Source: Brevundimonas diminuta 470-4
GTDB lineage: Bacteria > Pseudomonadota > Alphaproteobacteria > Caulobacterales > Caulobacteraceae
Direction: 5' to 3'
Length of the DNA stretch: 64,000 nt
Assembly: GCA_000318405.1 (NCBI GenBank)
Contig: KB291764.1
Location: forward strand, 27,594 to 91,593
Below the pieces are notes generated by a model, which did not search any database, was not told where the DNA came from, and was given only the letters and a program-made list of their open reading frames with translations. A program made the translations under genes and the position numbers. This document shows positions 20,649-28,884 of this stretch, in pieces (position 1 is the stretch's first letter; each line of letters opens with the position of its first letter).

Positions 20649-21128
20649 ATGGCATCCGTCTATGACTTCTCCGCCCGGGCCATCGATGGCGCGGACGTGG
20701 CGCTGGACCGCTTTCGCGGTCAGGCGCTGCTGATCGTCAATACGGCGTCGAAATGCGGCTTCACCGGCCAATACGCCGGGCTGGAGAAACTGCATCGCGA
20801 CTTTGCCGACGCGCCGTTCGAAGTCCTGGGCTTTCCCTGCAATCAGTTCGGCCAGCAGGAGCCGGGCAGGGCGTCGGAAATCGCCGCCTTCTGCGCCAGC
20901 AGCTTCGACGTGACCTTCCCCTTGTTCGACAAGGTCGATGTCAACGGGCCGGAACGCCATCCCCTGTACGCCTGGCTGACGGAGCAAAAGAGGGGATTCC
21001 TCGGCTCGCGCGCCATCAAGTGGAACTTCACCAAGTTCCTGACCGACCGCGAAGGCCGCGTCGTCGCGCGTTATTCGCCCCAGACTGAACCAGAGGCCAT
21101 CAAGGCCGATATCGAAAAGTTGATCTGA
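20649..21128 (+). CDS. Glutathione peroxidase family thiol peroxidase
   Basis: A 159-residue peroxidase reducing organic or hydrogen peroxides, cytosolic. The catalytic tetrad regions are present: NTASKCGFTGQYAGLEKLH (peroxidatic Cys in place of selenocysteine), GFPCNQFGQQEPG (Gln and second Cys) and KWNFTKFLTDREG (Trp-Asn). Bacterial Cys-type members often use thioredoxin. It sits between pdhC and lpdA, 2 bp before lpdA, so peroxide defence is co-expressed with the thiol-rich PDH complex. Confidence 0.9.
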   Translation: MASVYDFSARAIDGADVALDRFRGQALLIVNTASKCGFTGQYAGLEKLHRDFADAPFEVLGFPCNQFGQQEPGRASEIAAFCASSFDVTFPLFDKVDVNGPERHPLYAWLTEQKRGFLGSRAIKWNFTKFLTDREGRVVARYSPQTEPEAIKADIEKLI

Positions 21129-21130
21129 TC

Positions 21131-22537
21131 ATGGCTGCTGAATTTGATCTCGTCGTCATCGGCTCGGGCCCCGGCGGTTACGTCGCTGCCATCCGCGCCA
21201 GCCAACTGGGCCAGAAGGTCGCCATCGTCGAGCGCGAAAACCTGGGCGGCATCTGCCTGAACTGGGGCTGCATCCCCACCAAGGCCCTGCTGAAGTCGGG
21301 CGAGAAGTTCGAGAGCCTGAGCCACCTGAAGGACTACGGTCTGTCGGCGTCCGGCGCGACGTTCGACTTCGACGCGATCATCCAGCGTTCGCGCGGCGTG
21401 GCCAAACAACTGAATCAGGGCGTCGGCTTCCTGATGAAGAAGAACAAGATCGAGGTCATCGAGGGTTCGGCCAAGCTGGAGAAGGGCGCCGCTGCGCCGA
21501 AGGTCGTCGTGGCCTTGAAGGCTGGCGGCTCGCGCACGATCGAGGCCAAGACCGTCATGCTGGCCGTCGGCGCCCGCGCCCGCGCCCTGCCGCAGATCGG
21601 GCTTGAGGCCGACGGCGACAAGATCTGGGCCTATCGCGACGCCCTGGCGCCGAAGAAATTGCCCAAGACCTTCGTGGTCATCGGCTCGGGCGCCATCGGC
21701 ATCGAGTTCGCCAGCTTCTATCGCGCCCTGGGCGCCGAGGTGACGGTCGTGGAAGCCGTCGACCGCATCATGCCGGTCGAAGACGAAGAGGTGTCCAAGG
21801 CCGCCCAGAAGGGCTTCGAAAAGCGCGGCATCAAGTTCAAGCTGGGCGCCAAGGTGACGAAGGTCTCTAAGGATTCCAAGGGCGTGAAGGTCGATCTTGA
21901 AGTCAACGGCAAGGCCGAAAGCCTGGAAGCCGAGGTCTGCATCTCGGCCGTCGGCATCACCGCCAACACCGATGGCATCGGGCTGGAAGCGCTGGGCGTC
22001 GAACTGGACCGGGGCCACATCAAGACCGACAGCCACTGCCAGACCAATGTGAAGGGCCTGTACGCCATCGGCGATTGCGCCGGCGCGCCCTGGCTGGCGC
22101 ACAAGGCCAGCCATGAAGGCATCCACGCGGCCGAACATATCGCCGGCTACAAGACTCCCAACGTCCACTCGCCCATCGCGGGCTGCACCTACGCCCAGCC
22201 GCAGGTCGCCTCGGTCGGCGTGACGGAGCAGGGGGCCAAGGCCGAGAAGCGCGAGGTCAAGATCGGCCGCTTCCCCTTCAAGGTGAACGGCAAGGCCATC
22301 GCGGCGGGCGAGACCGAGGGCTTCGTCAAGGTCATCTTCGACGCCAAGACCGGCGCCCTGATCGGCGCCCACATGATCGGCGCCGACGTCACCGAAATGA
22401 TCCAGGGTTACGTCACCGCCATCACGATGGAAGCGACCGAGGAAGACATCCACGGCATCGTCTACCCGCACCCGACCATGTCCGAGGCCATGCACGAGGC
22501 CGCTCTGGACGCCTATGGACGCGTCATCCACATCTAA
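21131..22537 (+). CDS. lpdA: Dihydrolipoamide dehydrogenase (E3)
   Basis: Flavoprotein disulfide reductase that reoxidises lipoyl groups and makes NADH, 468 residues. FAD motif VIGSGPGGYVAAIRASQLG is at 8-26. The redox-active disulfide is in NLGGICLNWGCIPTKALL (CxxxxC), the NAD motif is VIGSGAIGIEFASFYRALGA, and the C-terminal HPTMSEAMHEAALDA carries the catalytic His-Glu. It is the last gene of the PDH operon. A long bidirectional hairpin follows at once. Confidence 0.95.
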   Translation: MAAEFDLVVIGSGPGGYVAAIRASQLGQKVAIVERENLGGICLNWGCIPTKALLKSGEKFESLSHLKDYGLSASGATFDFDAIIQRSRGVAKQLNQGVGFLMKKNKIEVIEGSAKLEKGAAAPKVVVALKAGGSRTIEAKTVMLAVGARARALPQIGLEADGDKIWAYRDALAPKKLPKTFVVIGSGAIGIEFASFYRALGAEVTVVEAVDRIMPVEDEEVSKAAQKGFEKRGIKFKLGAKVTKVSKDSKGVKVDLEVNGKAESLEAEVCISAVGITANTDGIGLEALGVELDRGHIKTDSHCQTNVKGLYAIGDCAGAPWLAHKASHEGIHAAEHIAGYKTPNVHSPIAGCTYAQPQVASVGVTEQGAKAEKREVKIGRFPFKVNGKAIAAGETEGFVKVIFDAKTGALIGAHMIGADVTEMIQGYVTAITMEATEEDIHGIVYPHPTMSEAMHEAALDAYGRVIHI

Positions 22538-22550
22538 GCCGGGTTGTTAG

Positions 22551-22602
22551 AAAATCTGAACTGTGGCTAAGAGGGGGCGCTCCTCCCCACGGTTCGGATT
22601 TT
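22551..22602. terminator. Bidirectional hairpin between lpdA and the cysteine synthase gene
   Basis: Two 16-nt arms (AAAATCTGAACTGTGG and CCACGGTTCGGATTTT) pair fully if two G-U pairs are allowed. The A-run on the left and T-run on the right give a classical bidirectional terminator. The loop contains a second small stem (GAGG / CCTC). The right arm ends only 2 nt before the ATG of the next gene. Confidence 0.7.
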
Positions 22603-22604
22603 CC

Positions 22605-23606
22605 ATGATTGTCGCGCCTGATGTCCTTGGCCTGATCGGCAACACGCCTCTGGTGCGCCTCAAGCGCGCCTCGGAGGCTACGGGCTGTGAAATTCTGGGC
22701 AAGGCCGAGTTTCTGAACGTCGGCGGCTCGATCAAGGATCGCGCCGCGCTCAGCATCATCCGGGCCGCGCGGGCGTCCGGCGCTCTCAGGCCCGGCGGCA
22801 CGATCGTCGAAGGGACGGCCGGCAACACGGGCGTGGGCCTGGCGCTTGTGGGCGCGGCCCTGGGCCACCCCGTCGTCATCGTCATGCCGCGCACCCAGAC
22901 CGAGGAAAAGAAGCGCGCCGTCCGCCTTCATGGCGCGCGTCTGATCGAGGTCGATCCGGCGCCCTTCGCCAGCCCCAATCATTTCGTCCACTTTTCGCGG
23001 CGTCTTGCAGAAGAACTGAACGAAAGCGAACCGAACGGCGCCTTCTACGCGGACCAGTTCGACAATCAGGCCAACCGTCTGGCCCACTATGAGGCCACCG
23101 GCCCGGAAATCTGGAAACAGACCGACGGTCGCATCGACGCCTTCATCTGCGCCGTCGGGTCAGGCGGAACCCTGGCGGGCACGGCCGCTTATCTGCGCGA
23201 ACGCAGGCCGGATGTCCGCATCGGTCTGGCCGACGTGCCGGGCGCCTCTCTCTACAGCTGGTTTACCGAGAAGGTGCTGAAAGGCGACGGGACCTCCATC
23301 GCCGAGGGCATCGGCGTCAACCGCATCACAGGCAATCTGCAAGGCCTGTCGGTGGATCACGCCTATCGTATCGAGGATGCTGAGTTCCTGCCGATCCTGT
23401 TCGACCTGGTGAGGGAAGAAGGCCTGTCGCTTGGCCCCTCCAGCGGCGTCAACATCGCCGGCGCTATCCGACTGGCCCGCGATCTTGGCCCAGGCCACAC
23501 CATCGTGACGGTGCTGTGCGACTCCGGTCAGCGCTACGGCAGCAAGATCTACGACCCGGCCTTCCTGGCCGCTCGAAACCTGCCTAAGCCCCAGTGGATG
23601 AGCTGA
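22605..23606 (+). CDS. cysK: Cysteine synthase / PLP-dependent beta-replacing enzyme
   Basis: A fold-type II PLP enzyme of 333 residues making cysteine from O-acetylserine and sulfide. The ATG at 22605 begins MIVAPDVLGLIGNTPLVRLK. An in-frame GTG at 22563 would add 14 residues read from the hairpin and is less likely. The PLP lysine is in GGSIKDRAAL, and the phosphate-binding loop is GTAGNTGVGLAL. The C-terminal GPSSGVNIAGA and DSGQRYGSKIYDP are typical. It lacks an obvious Shine-Dalgarno sequence. The gcvA-like gene overlaps its stop. Confidence 0.88.
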   Translation: MIVAPDVLGLIGNTPLVRLKRASEATGCEILGKAEFLNVGGSIKDRAALSIIRAARASGALRPGGTIVEGTAGNTGVGLALVGAALGHPVVIVMPRTQTEEKKRAVRLHGARLIEVDPAPFASPNHFVHFSRRLAEELNESEPNGAFYADQFDNQANRLAHYEATGPEIWKQTDGRIDAFICAVGSGGTLAGTAAYLRERRPDVRIGLADVPGASLYSWFTEKVLKGDGTSIAEGIGVNRITGNLQGLSVDHAYRIEDAEFLPILFDLVREEGLSLGPSSGVNIAGAIRLARDLGPGHTIVTVLCDSGQRYGSKIYDPAFLAARNLPKPQWMS

Positions 23607-24562
23607 TGACGCGCCGCAAGACCCCGTCGGCCCCGGAAAGCCGCATGCCGCCGCTGAACGCGCTGAAGGCGTTCGAGGCGGCCGCCAGACGCCTGAATAT
23701 CACGCGCGCGGCCGAGGAACTGTCGGTCACGCCCGGCGCCATCAGCCAGCAGATCCGCATTCTGGAGGAACACGCCGGAGCGCCTCTGTTCCACCGCGAG
23801 GGCCGTCAGATCGCGCTGACGGAACTGGGCGCAGAGCTCTATCCTCTGCTGCGCGACGGTTTCGACTATCTGAAACGCGCAGGGGACCTGCTCTACCGGC
23901 CCGAACGTCGTCACGCCCTGTCGATCTCCGTCCCGCCGTCGTTCGCAACCAAATGGCTGGCGCCGCGGCTTGCGCGCTTCTCGGCGGCTCATCCCGAGAT
24001 CGAGGTCTGGATGTCGGCCGATATGCGGCTGGCGGACGTCAGCGGCGGCCGGGTGGATGTCGCCGTCCGCTATGGCCGGGGCGATTATTCAGGCGTGCGA
24101 TCGGAATATCTGCTGAACGCCGACGTCACGCCCGTCTGCGCGCCGGGCCTGATGGCGGGTCCAAAGCCGCTGCGAAAAGCGGCTGATCTGGCGCAGCATG
24201 TGTTGATCCACCTGAGGCCCAGCGAGCTGGAAGAGCCGCGCCCCGACTGGAGCGCCTGGCTGAAGGCGCGCGGTCTGACCGACATCGACGATCAGGCCGG
24301 TCCGCGTTTCGATCAGACCGCCTTGGCGATCGAAGCGGCGGCTCACGGCCAGGGCGTAGCCTTGGCGCCCTACGCCTTCGTCGCTGACGACCTGGCGGCT
24401 GGCCGACTGGTCGCGCCGTTCGCCGACGGGACGCTGACGACCGACTTCGCCTACCACCTCCTGATCAAACGCAGCGGCGCCACCACGGCCGCCCGCACCT
24501 TCGTGGCCTGGCTGAAGGAAGAAGTGCGTGCGGCGGCCGAGGCCGGGGTAGACGATCTGTAA
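23606..24562 (+). CDS. LysR-family regulator, GcvA-like
   Basis: A 318-residue transcription factor. The start at 23606 overlaps the cysK stop (TGATG), and the in-frame GTG at 23594 is rejected. The N-terminal winged helix (MPPLNALKAFEAAARRLNIT, then RAAEELSVTPGAISQQI) is that of GcvA-type LysR proteins. The effector domain contains SVPPSFATKWLAPRLARF and DVAVRYGRGDY, both GcvA-group marks. Overlap with cysK suggests it controls sulfur or amino-acid metabolism, which is inference. An inverted repeat (GGTCTCA...TGAGACC) follows its stop at 24565-24586. Confidence 0.85.
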   Translation: MTRRKTPSAPESRMPPLNALKAFEAAARRLNITRAAEELSVTPGAISQQIRILEEHAGAPLFHREGRQIALTELGAELYPLLRDGFDYLKRAGDLLYRPERRHALSISVPPSFATKWLAPRLARFSAAHPEIEVWMSADMRLADVSGGRVDVAVRYGRGDYSGVRSEYLLNADVTPVCAPGLMAGPKPLRKAADLAQHVLIHLRPSELEEPRPDWSAWLKARGLTDIDDQAGPRFDQTALAIEAAAHGQGVALAPYAFVADDLAAGRLVAPFADGTLTTDFAYHLLIKRSGATTAARTFVAWLKEEVRAAAEAGVDDL

Positions 24563-24719
24563 CGGTCTCAGCAGGCGCTGAGACCTCGTCGAGCGCCTCG
24601 GACTGTGCGCTCGCGCAGCGAGGTTCCACGCCTTGGGCGTCTGAAACCATCTCCAGAACCTTCTGTGTCCGGTATCGGCCACTTGCCACCTGGCCGACAT
24701 CCCGAACGTAAACGCCTTC

Positions 24720-24935
24720 ATGGCGACCTATGATTTCATCTTGAGCGGCGTGGATGCCGAGATGGCTCTTCAGGGCGCAGCGTCCACGGACGCCGAGGCC
24801 TGGCGGGAGGCCATCCTCTTTCTTTCGGAAATGCTGCGCGAAAAGCCCGTCCGGGAAGGCGGCGCCTTCTCGCTTCAGATCATTGTCCGGAAAGAAGGCC
24901 GGGAAATCTGCCGGGTCGGCGCTTCGGCATATTAA
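24720..24935 (+). CDS. Small DUF6894-like protein
   Basis: A 71-residue protein (MATYDFILSGVDAEMALQGA) with a central helix AEAWREAILFLSEMLREK and a terminal strand LQIIVRKEGREICRV. This layout resembles DUF6894-type small proteins. A distant paralogue with the same plan is encoded at 38667-38918. No function is known. It opens the accessory region and stands alone between a LysR gene and a convergent Crp/Fnr gene. Confidence 0.6.
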   Translation: MATYDFILSGVDAEMALQGAASTDAEAWREAILFLSEMLREKPVREGGAFSLQIIVRKEGREICRVGASAY

Positions 24936-24999
24936 AGCCTGGGCCTACGAGGCGAAGAAGACGAAGCCGGTTCATCATCGGGCGCGCCGCTCGTCCCTA

Positions 25000-25788
25000 T
25001 CAGGCGACTGTATCGCGTTGACGAGCGCCGCTGGAGATCCAGCTTGCAGGCTCCGCAGGGCGTTGACGGGCAACCACCATGGTCGCTGATGGCGCCCGGT
25101 TGTCGCCGCAGCCACAGGACGCCGCCCGCAGACCAGCCAGGTCGAGGATCTGGACTTTTCCTCTGCCGAACCGGACCAGGCCCAGGGACTGAAGGCGTCC
25201 GGCGGCGGCGTTGACGCTGGTCCGCTGCACGCCGAGCATGGCGCCGAAATCGGCCTGGGTCAGGCGCAGCGGCGCGCCATTGGCCCCGCAGTGCAGTCGA
25301 ACCAGCCACTTCGCCAGTCGCTCCTGGACCAGGTGGGAGGCGTTGCAGGCCGCTTCGGCGGCCAACTCGCTCAATCGTCTCGAAGACTGCCGGGCGACCA
25401 GACGGTTGAGCCAGTCGCGGCCGAGGCCGTCGATCACACAGTCGACGGGCACCCGGCACAGGGTGGTGTCGATCAGGGCCCGCGCCGTCGGCCGGTCGGC
25501 GTCAGGCTCAAGGGCGTGGTCCCATCCGTGAACCGATCCGGCGACGACGGTCGCGACACAGATGCGGTCGTCATGGGGGAAGAGGCCCAGAACGCCTGTC
25601 AGTACAAAGGAGAGAAAACGGGTCTCCACGAGGGGCTCGCCGGCAGGAATCGTCATCAGCCGGCTGTGAGGCTGGACGATCGTCTGAATACTGCGTGGGA
25701 GCGCCTGGAAGACCGGATGGTCGACCAAATCCAGGTGCGGCCGATGAAGGCCGCAGCCTGTATTGGCGAGGCTGATCATAGTTTGCAT
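25000..25788 (-). CDS. Crp/Fnr-family transcriptional regulator (divergent member 1)
   Basis: A 262-residue regulator from the ATG at 25788, preceded by AGGAG 7 nt upstream. The open frame reaches 25833. A cyclic-nucleotide-binding-like beta barrel (RLMTIPAGEPLVETRFLSFV) and a dimer helix precede a winged helix (LRLTQADFGAMLGVQRTSVN). The helix-turn-helix lacks the VHVNR recognition helix of its four paralogues. The FNR-type N-terminal cysteine cluster is absent. The C-terminal 45 residues are unrelated to the family. An 18-bp repeat lies 48 bp upstream of the start. Confidence 0.82.
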   Translation of the reverse strand: MQTMISLANTGCGLHRPHLDLVDHPVFQALPRSIQTIVQPHSRLMTIPAGEPLVETRFLSFVLTGVLGLFPHDDRICVATVVAGSVHGWDHALEPDADRPTARALIDTTLCRVPVDCVIDGLGRDWLNRLVARQSSRRLSELAAEAACNASHLVQERLAKWLVRLHCGANGAPLRLTQADFGAMLGVQRTSVNAAAGRLQSLGLVRFGRGKVQILDLAGLRAASCGCGDNRAPSATMVVARQRPAEPASWISSGARQRDTVA

Positions 25789-25835
25789 GTCGGACTCCTG
25801 AGCACAGAGTGACGCACCGGGCGGGAGCCGCACTT

Positions 25836-25853
25836 ACATGGGTTAGGAAAAGC
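25836..25853. repeat. Copy 1 of an exact 18-bp repeat
   Basis: The sequence ACATGGGTTAGGAAAAGC occurs here and again, identically, at 28537-28554. This copy lies between a minus-strand Crp/Fnr start (25788) and a plus-strand small gene (25970). Confidence 0.7.
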
Positions 25854-25921
25854 GGGAGGAGACTGGAAAGGCCTTTGCAGCGGGCGACGTGTTTCCCGTC
25901 AGTGTCCGGCTGAGTGCACAA

Positions 25922-25946
25922 GGAACGAGGGGCAGGGCGCCAAGTT
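25922..25946 (+). promoter_or_regulatory. Putative EcfG-type general-stress promoter
   Basis: GGAAC, then 17 nt, then GTT. This fits the alphaproteobacterial sigma-EcfG consensus GGAAC-N16/17-CGTT except for A in place of C-G context at the first -10 bases. It ends 24 bp before the ATG at 25970, leaving a short leader containing AGGAGG. Confidence 0.55.
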
Positions 25947-25969
25947 GAGCTCCAGGAACAGGAGGCGAC

Positions 25970-26200
25970 ATGACCCTTTACACCGTCCGCTATAGCGCAC
26001 GTGGGACCGGCGTGCTGAGAACCGAGTCCGTCGTCGCCGACGAGGCGCAGACGGCGATCGCGCAGGTAAAACGGCGCCTGGGGGCGAGCCGGACCTTTCA
26101 GGAAGCCAGGGTGTTCGAGGACGGGGAGCTGCGGTTCAACGTCTCGACGGACGCCGGGGGCGTGGCGACGGCGGGCGGCGGGACCAGTCCGAGATCCTGA
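25970..26200 (+). CDS. Small hypothetical protein
   Basis: A 76-residue protein starting MTLYTVRYSARGTGVLRTES with a very good AGGAGG ribosome-binding site. The first 55 residues could form a small alpha/beta fold (two strands, helix AQTAIAQVKRRLGAS, strand). The tail is Gly/Thr-rich and probably disordered. I do not recognise the family. A putative EcfG-type promoter 24 bp upstream suggests it is a general-stress protein. Confidence 0.6.
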   Translation: MTLYTVRYSARGTGVLRTESVVADEAQTAIAQVKRRLGASRTFQEARVFEDGELRFNVSTDAGGVATAGGGTSPRS

Positions 26201-26215
26201 GGTTCCCTCGGCCAC

Positions 26216-26241
26216 GGAACGCCTCCAGCATCCTGGGGATT
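26216..26241 (+). promoter_or_regulatory. Weak EcfG-like promoter candidate
   Basis: GGAAC, 17 nt, GATT. The -35 element is perfect, but the -10 differs from CGTT at two positions. It ends 32 bp before a CTG at 26273, the same distance seen for the better promoters in this island. Confidence 0.3.
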
Positions 26242-26299
26242 ATCACAGCGCCCTTATGGCGAGGAGACCGTCCTGATCAGCCCCCTGATCCAGAAGCTG

Positions 26300-26992
26300 T
26301 TGCGTCGTGATGAACTTTCCGTTCGGGAGAAGGCGGTTCTGGGAGAGCTTCTCCAGCCCCCGATCGTCATTCCCGCGGGAAGCGACATCGTTCGGCAGCA
26401 TTCATCGCCCCAATACAGCACCCTGATCCTCGACGGCTTCGCCGCCCGATACGTCATGCTGATGAACGGTTCCAGACAGATCACGGAACTGAACGTGCCC
26501 GGCGACTTCGTCGATCTGCACAGCCTGATGATGAACCCCATGGATCATGGCGTGGTTGCGCTCACCACCTGCACGGTCGCCCGGTCGCCGCATGAGGGCC
26601 TCCGTCGCCTGACAGAAACCGAGCCCCATCTGACTCGCCTGCTCTGGATGGACACCCTGATCGACGCCGCCGTGCACCGGCAATGGATCGCAGGCCTGGG
26701 GCGCCGGACCGCCGTGGCGCGGCTCGCCCACCTGCTGTGCGAACTCTATCTGCGCCTGGAAATCGTCCATCGCGCCGGACGCGGCAGGATGGAGCTTCCT
26801 CTCAGCCAGGCCGTGCTCGCAGACGTCCTCGGGCTGTCGGAAGTCCACGTCAATCGCTCGATCGCCCAGCTCCGCAGCGCGGAACTGGTCAAATGGACAG
26901 GACGCGCCATCGAGATCTGCGACTGGGATGATCTGGCCAGGCAGGCGGAGTTCGACCCCACCTATCTGCGGCTGACAAGGGCGCCGGTCTAG
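26300..26992 (+). CDS. Crp/Fnr-family transcriptional regulator (member 2)
   Basis: A 230-residue regulator if initiated at TTG 26300. The frame continues upstream as LISPLIQKLL to a CTG at 26273 preceded by GAGGAG, and those residues look like the normal family N-terminus. The true start may therefore be CTG 26273. A cNMP-binding-like domain with the segment ELNVPGDFVDLHSLMM is followed by the winged helix (LPLSQAVLADVLGLSEVHVN, then RSIAQLRS). There is no FNR Fe-S cysteine set. It lies 43 bp upstream of the NDH-2 gene and may control it. Confidence 0.85.
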   Translation: MRRDELSVREKAVLGELLQPPIVIPAGSDIVRQHSSPQYSTLILDGFAARYVMLMNGSRQITELNVPGDFVDLHSLMMNPMDHGVVALTTCTVARSPHEGLRRLTETEPHLTRLLWMDTLIDAAVHRQWIAGLGRRTAVARLAHLLCELYLRLEIVHRAGRGRMELPLSQAVLADVLGLSEVHVNRSIAQLRSAELVKWTGRAIEICDWDDLARQAEFDPTYLRLTRAPV

Positions 26993-27035
26993 GCGTCCTT
27001 TCGCAACCCGAGCTGGTGGCAGGGATTGTTTCGAG

Positions 27036-28307
27036 ATGCAGAACCAGATCGTGATCGTGGGCGGCGGCGCAGGCGGCCTGGAGCTGGCAGCCCTTCTCGG
27101 GCGCCGGTTCGGCCCTCACGACGGGCCCCGGAAAGTGCTCCTCATAGACCGGGCGGTGTTTCATCTGTGGAAACCCTCCCTTCATGAAGTCGCGGCGGGA
27201 TCGCTGGACTCGAGGCAGGAAGGCCTCGACTATCTGATGCTCGCGCGCCGCAATCATTTCGGGTTCATGCTGGGCGAGCTTGAAGGTCTTGACCCCGGCG
27301 CGCGCCGCCTTCGCCTGGCCGAAACCCGCGACGTCGACGGCGCCCTTCTGATCGGGGCGCGGTCGCTGGATTACGAACGCCTGATTCTGGCGACGGGCGC
27401 CGGAAGCCATCTGTTCGACACCCCCGGCGCGGCGGAACACGCCTGCCTGCTTGAGGACGTGGCGGACGCAGAGGCCTTTCACCGGCGGCTCGCTGCGCTC
27501 TTCCTGGCATCCGCCTATGACGGTCGCCGTCTGCTCAGGATCGCCATCGTCGGGGCCGGCGCGACCGGGGTCGAACTCGCCACGGAGCTTCTGGAAGGAC
27601 ATGCGGTCCTCTCGGCGGCGCTCAACCCCGCCGAGCGTTTCACGCTGGAGGTGACCATTGCCGAGGCCGCGCCCCGCATACTGGGCGGCCTGCCTGAGGC
27701 CGTGGCCGACAAGGCGACCCGCGCGCTGCAGGCGCGCGGCGTCAGGCTCGTCGTCGGCGCGCGCGTAACTCGGGTGAGGGCGGACGGTCTCGAGACCAGC
27801 GCCGGCGAGATTCCGTCTGACCTGATCGTCTGGGCCGCCGGGGTGAAGGCGTCCGAGGTCAACAGGACCTTCGGCCTCGCCACGGGTCGCCTCAACCAGT
27901 TCGTCGTGGACGATCGCCTCCGCACCTCCGCTCCCGGGGTCTACGCCATGGGCGACTGCGCAGAGGCGCCGGGGCCCGATGGCCGCCCCGTTCCGGCCAG
28001 GGCGCAGGCTGCGTCACAGCAGGCCGCCTATCTGGCGAGAGCCCTGACGCGGCCCGGGGATCCCGGCCCCTATCAATACCGCGACAAGGGCTCCCTCATC
28101 TCCCTCGGCCCCGGTCACGGGCTGGGCTCGCTGATGGGCGGACTGGTCGGCCCCGACTTCCTGATCGAGGGGCTTCTCGCACGGTGGGCCTACATGGCCC
28201 TTCACCTCGAGCACCACCGCGTCGTCGTCGGTCTGCGCAGAACTGTGCTGCTGGCCCTGAGCCGGCTGTTCCACCGGCGGGTCTCGGGGCGGCTTAAACT
28301 GCACTGA
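27036..28307 (+). CDS. ndh: Type II NADH:quinone oxidoreductase (NDH-2)
   Basis: A 423-residue peripheral-membrane flavoprotein that passes electrons from NADH to quinone without pumping protons. FAD motif VIVGGGAGGLELAALLGRRF is at residues 5-24. The second nucleotide motif is IAIVGAGATGVELATELLEG, and the ATG/D-box GVYAMGDCAEAPG lies near residue 308. The C-terminal amphipathic region RWAYMALHLEHHRVVVGLRR probably anchors it to the membrane. Its location beside several Crp/Fnr genes suggests redox-stress or micro-aerobic expression. Confidence 0.9.
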   Translation: MQNQIVIVGGGAGGLELAALLGRRFGPHDGPRKVLLIDRAVFHLWKPSLHEVAAGSLDSRQEGLDYLMLARRNHFGFMLGELEGLDPGARRLRLAETRDVDGALLIGARSLDYERLILATGAGSHLFDTPGAAEHACLLEDVADAEAFHRRLAALFLASAYDGRRLLRIAIVGAGATGVELATELLEGHAVLSAALNPAERFTLEVTIAEAAPRILGGLPEAVADKATRALQARGVRLVVGARVTRVRADGLETSAGEIPSDLIVWAAGVKASEVNRTFGLATGRLNQFVVDDRLRTSAPGVYAMGDCAEAPGPDGRPVPARAQAASQQAAYLARALTRPGDPGPYQYRDKGSLISLGPGHGLGSLMGGLVGPDFLIEGLLARWAYMALHLEHHRVVVGLRRTVLLALSRLFHRRVSGRLKLH

Positions 28308-28627
28308 TGAAACACCGCGCCTGGTCGGCCACGTCCGGTTCGGCGGTCAGGCGCGCCGGGGCGGCGCCGCTCGCCGGGGTGAGATCCGCCCACGGACCCG
28401 GCCGGACCGACGCATCAAGGGCGTCCGACCGAAGATGAAAGCGAGCAGCCAGCCAAGAAGGCCGCTTGGTCGTATCGGTGTGGATCCAGCTTTCGACATG
28501 GCGCCATCCTGACCCTGCGCAGGAGGTCTCCCAACAACATGGGTTAGGAAAAGCAGTGCGGATCGGGGCCTCTGTGTCGCATGCGGATCGCCGGATCGAG
28601 GCTGTGCGCGTCCGCGCCAGTCGCGCC
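28308..28627. other. Intergenic stretch after NDH-2
   Basis: No convincing gene. Open frames here are Arg/Pro-rich and look like shadows. It contains an AGGAGG at 28521-28526 without a matching start, and copy 2 of the 18-bp repeat. A small RNA or a decayed gene cannot be excluded. Confidence 0.5.
28537..28554. repeat. Copy 2 of an exact 18-bp repeat
   Basis: ACATGGGTTAGGAAAAGC, identical to 25836-25853. Unlike copy 1 it has no obvious gene start within 100 bp on either strand. Confidence 0.7.
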
Positions 28628-28816
28628 CTAGGTGCGGGTCGAGGCGGCCGTGGAGCGGGTGTCGCCGCCGGCGTTCTGGCCCGCGCGGTAGATCCGGATG
28701 GGTTTCTTTTCCTCGAGACCATCGGAGCGTCCGCCCGTACGGGCCGGCGCCGTAACTGTCGGATCGGTCTCGGCCTCGGGGTCCGGACGGGAAGGCTTGT
28801 CGGGGCGACGGGTCAT
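28628..28816 (-). CDS. Tiny charged hypothetical protein
   Basis: A 62-residue, proline- and charge-rich, probably disordered protein (MTRRPDKPSRPDPEAETDPT). A GAGGA ribosome-binding site precedes the ATG, and an EcfG-like promoter (GGAAC, 18 nt, GTT) ends 30 bp upstream. Its layout and composition resemble the 64-residue gene at 38360-38554. The family is unknown. The promoter supports expression more than the sequence does. Confidence 0.5.
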   Translation of the reverse strand: MTRRPDKPSRPDPEAETDPTVTAPARTGGRSDGLEEKKPIRIYRAGQNAGGDTRSTAASTRT

Positions 28817-28845
28817 GGCGTCCTCGCGTGCAGGGGCGTCAGATC

Positions 28846-28871
28846 AACCCGTCCGGGGTCCGGCAGGTTCC
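28846..28871 (-). promoter_or_regulatory. Putative EcfG-type general-stress promoter
   Basis: On the minus strand GGAAC (28871-28867), 17 nt, then GGTT (28849-28846). One mismatch to GGAAC-N17-CGTT. It ends 30 bp upstream of the start at 28816. Confidence 0.5.
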
Positions 28872-28884
28872 GGGCGCCAGCCCC

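Noticed and set aside
28294..28722. 142-codon minus frame after NDH-2
   Set aside because: Arg/Pro/Ala-rich and overlapping a better-supported small gene with its own promoter.
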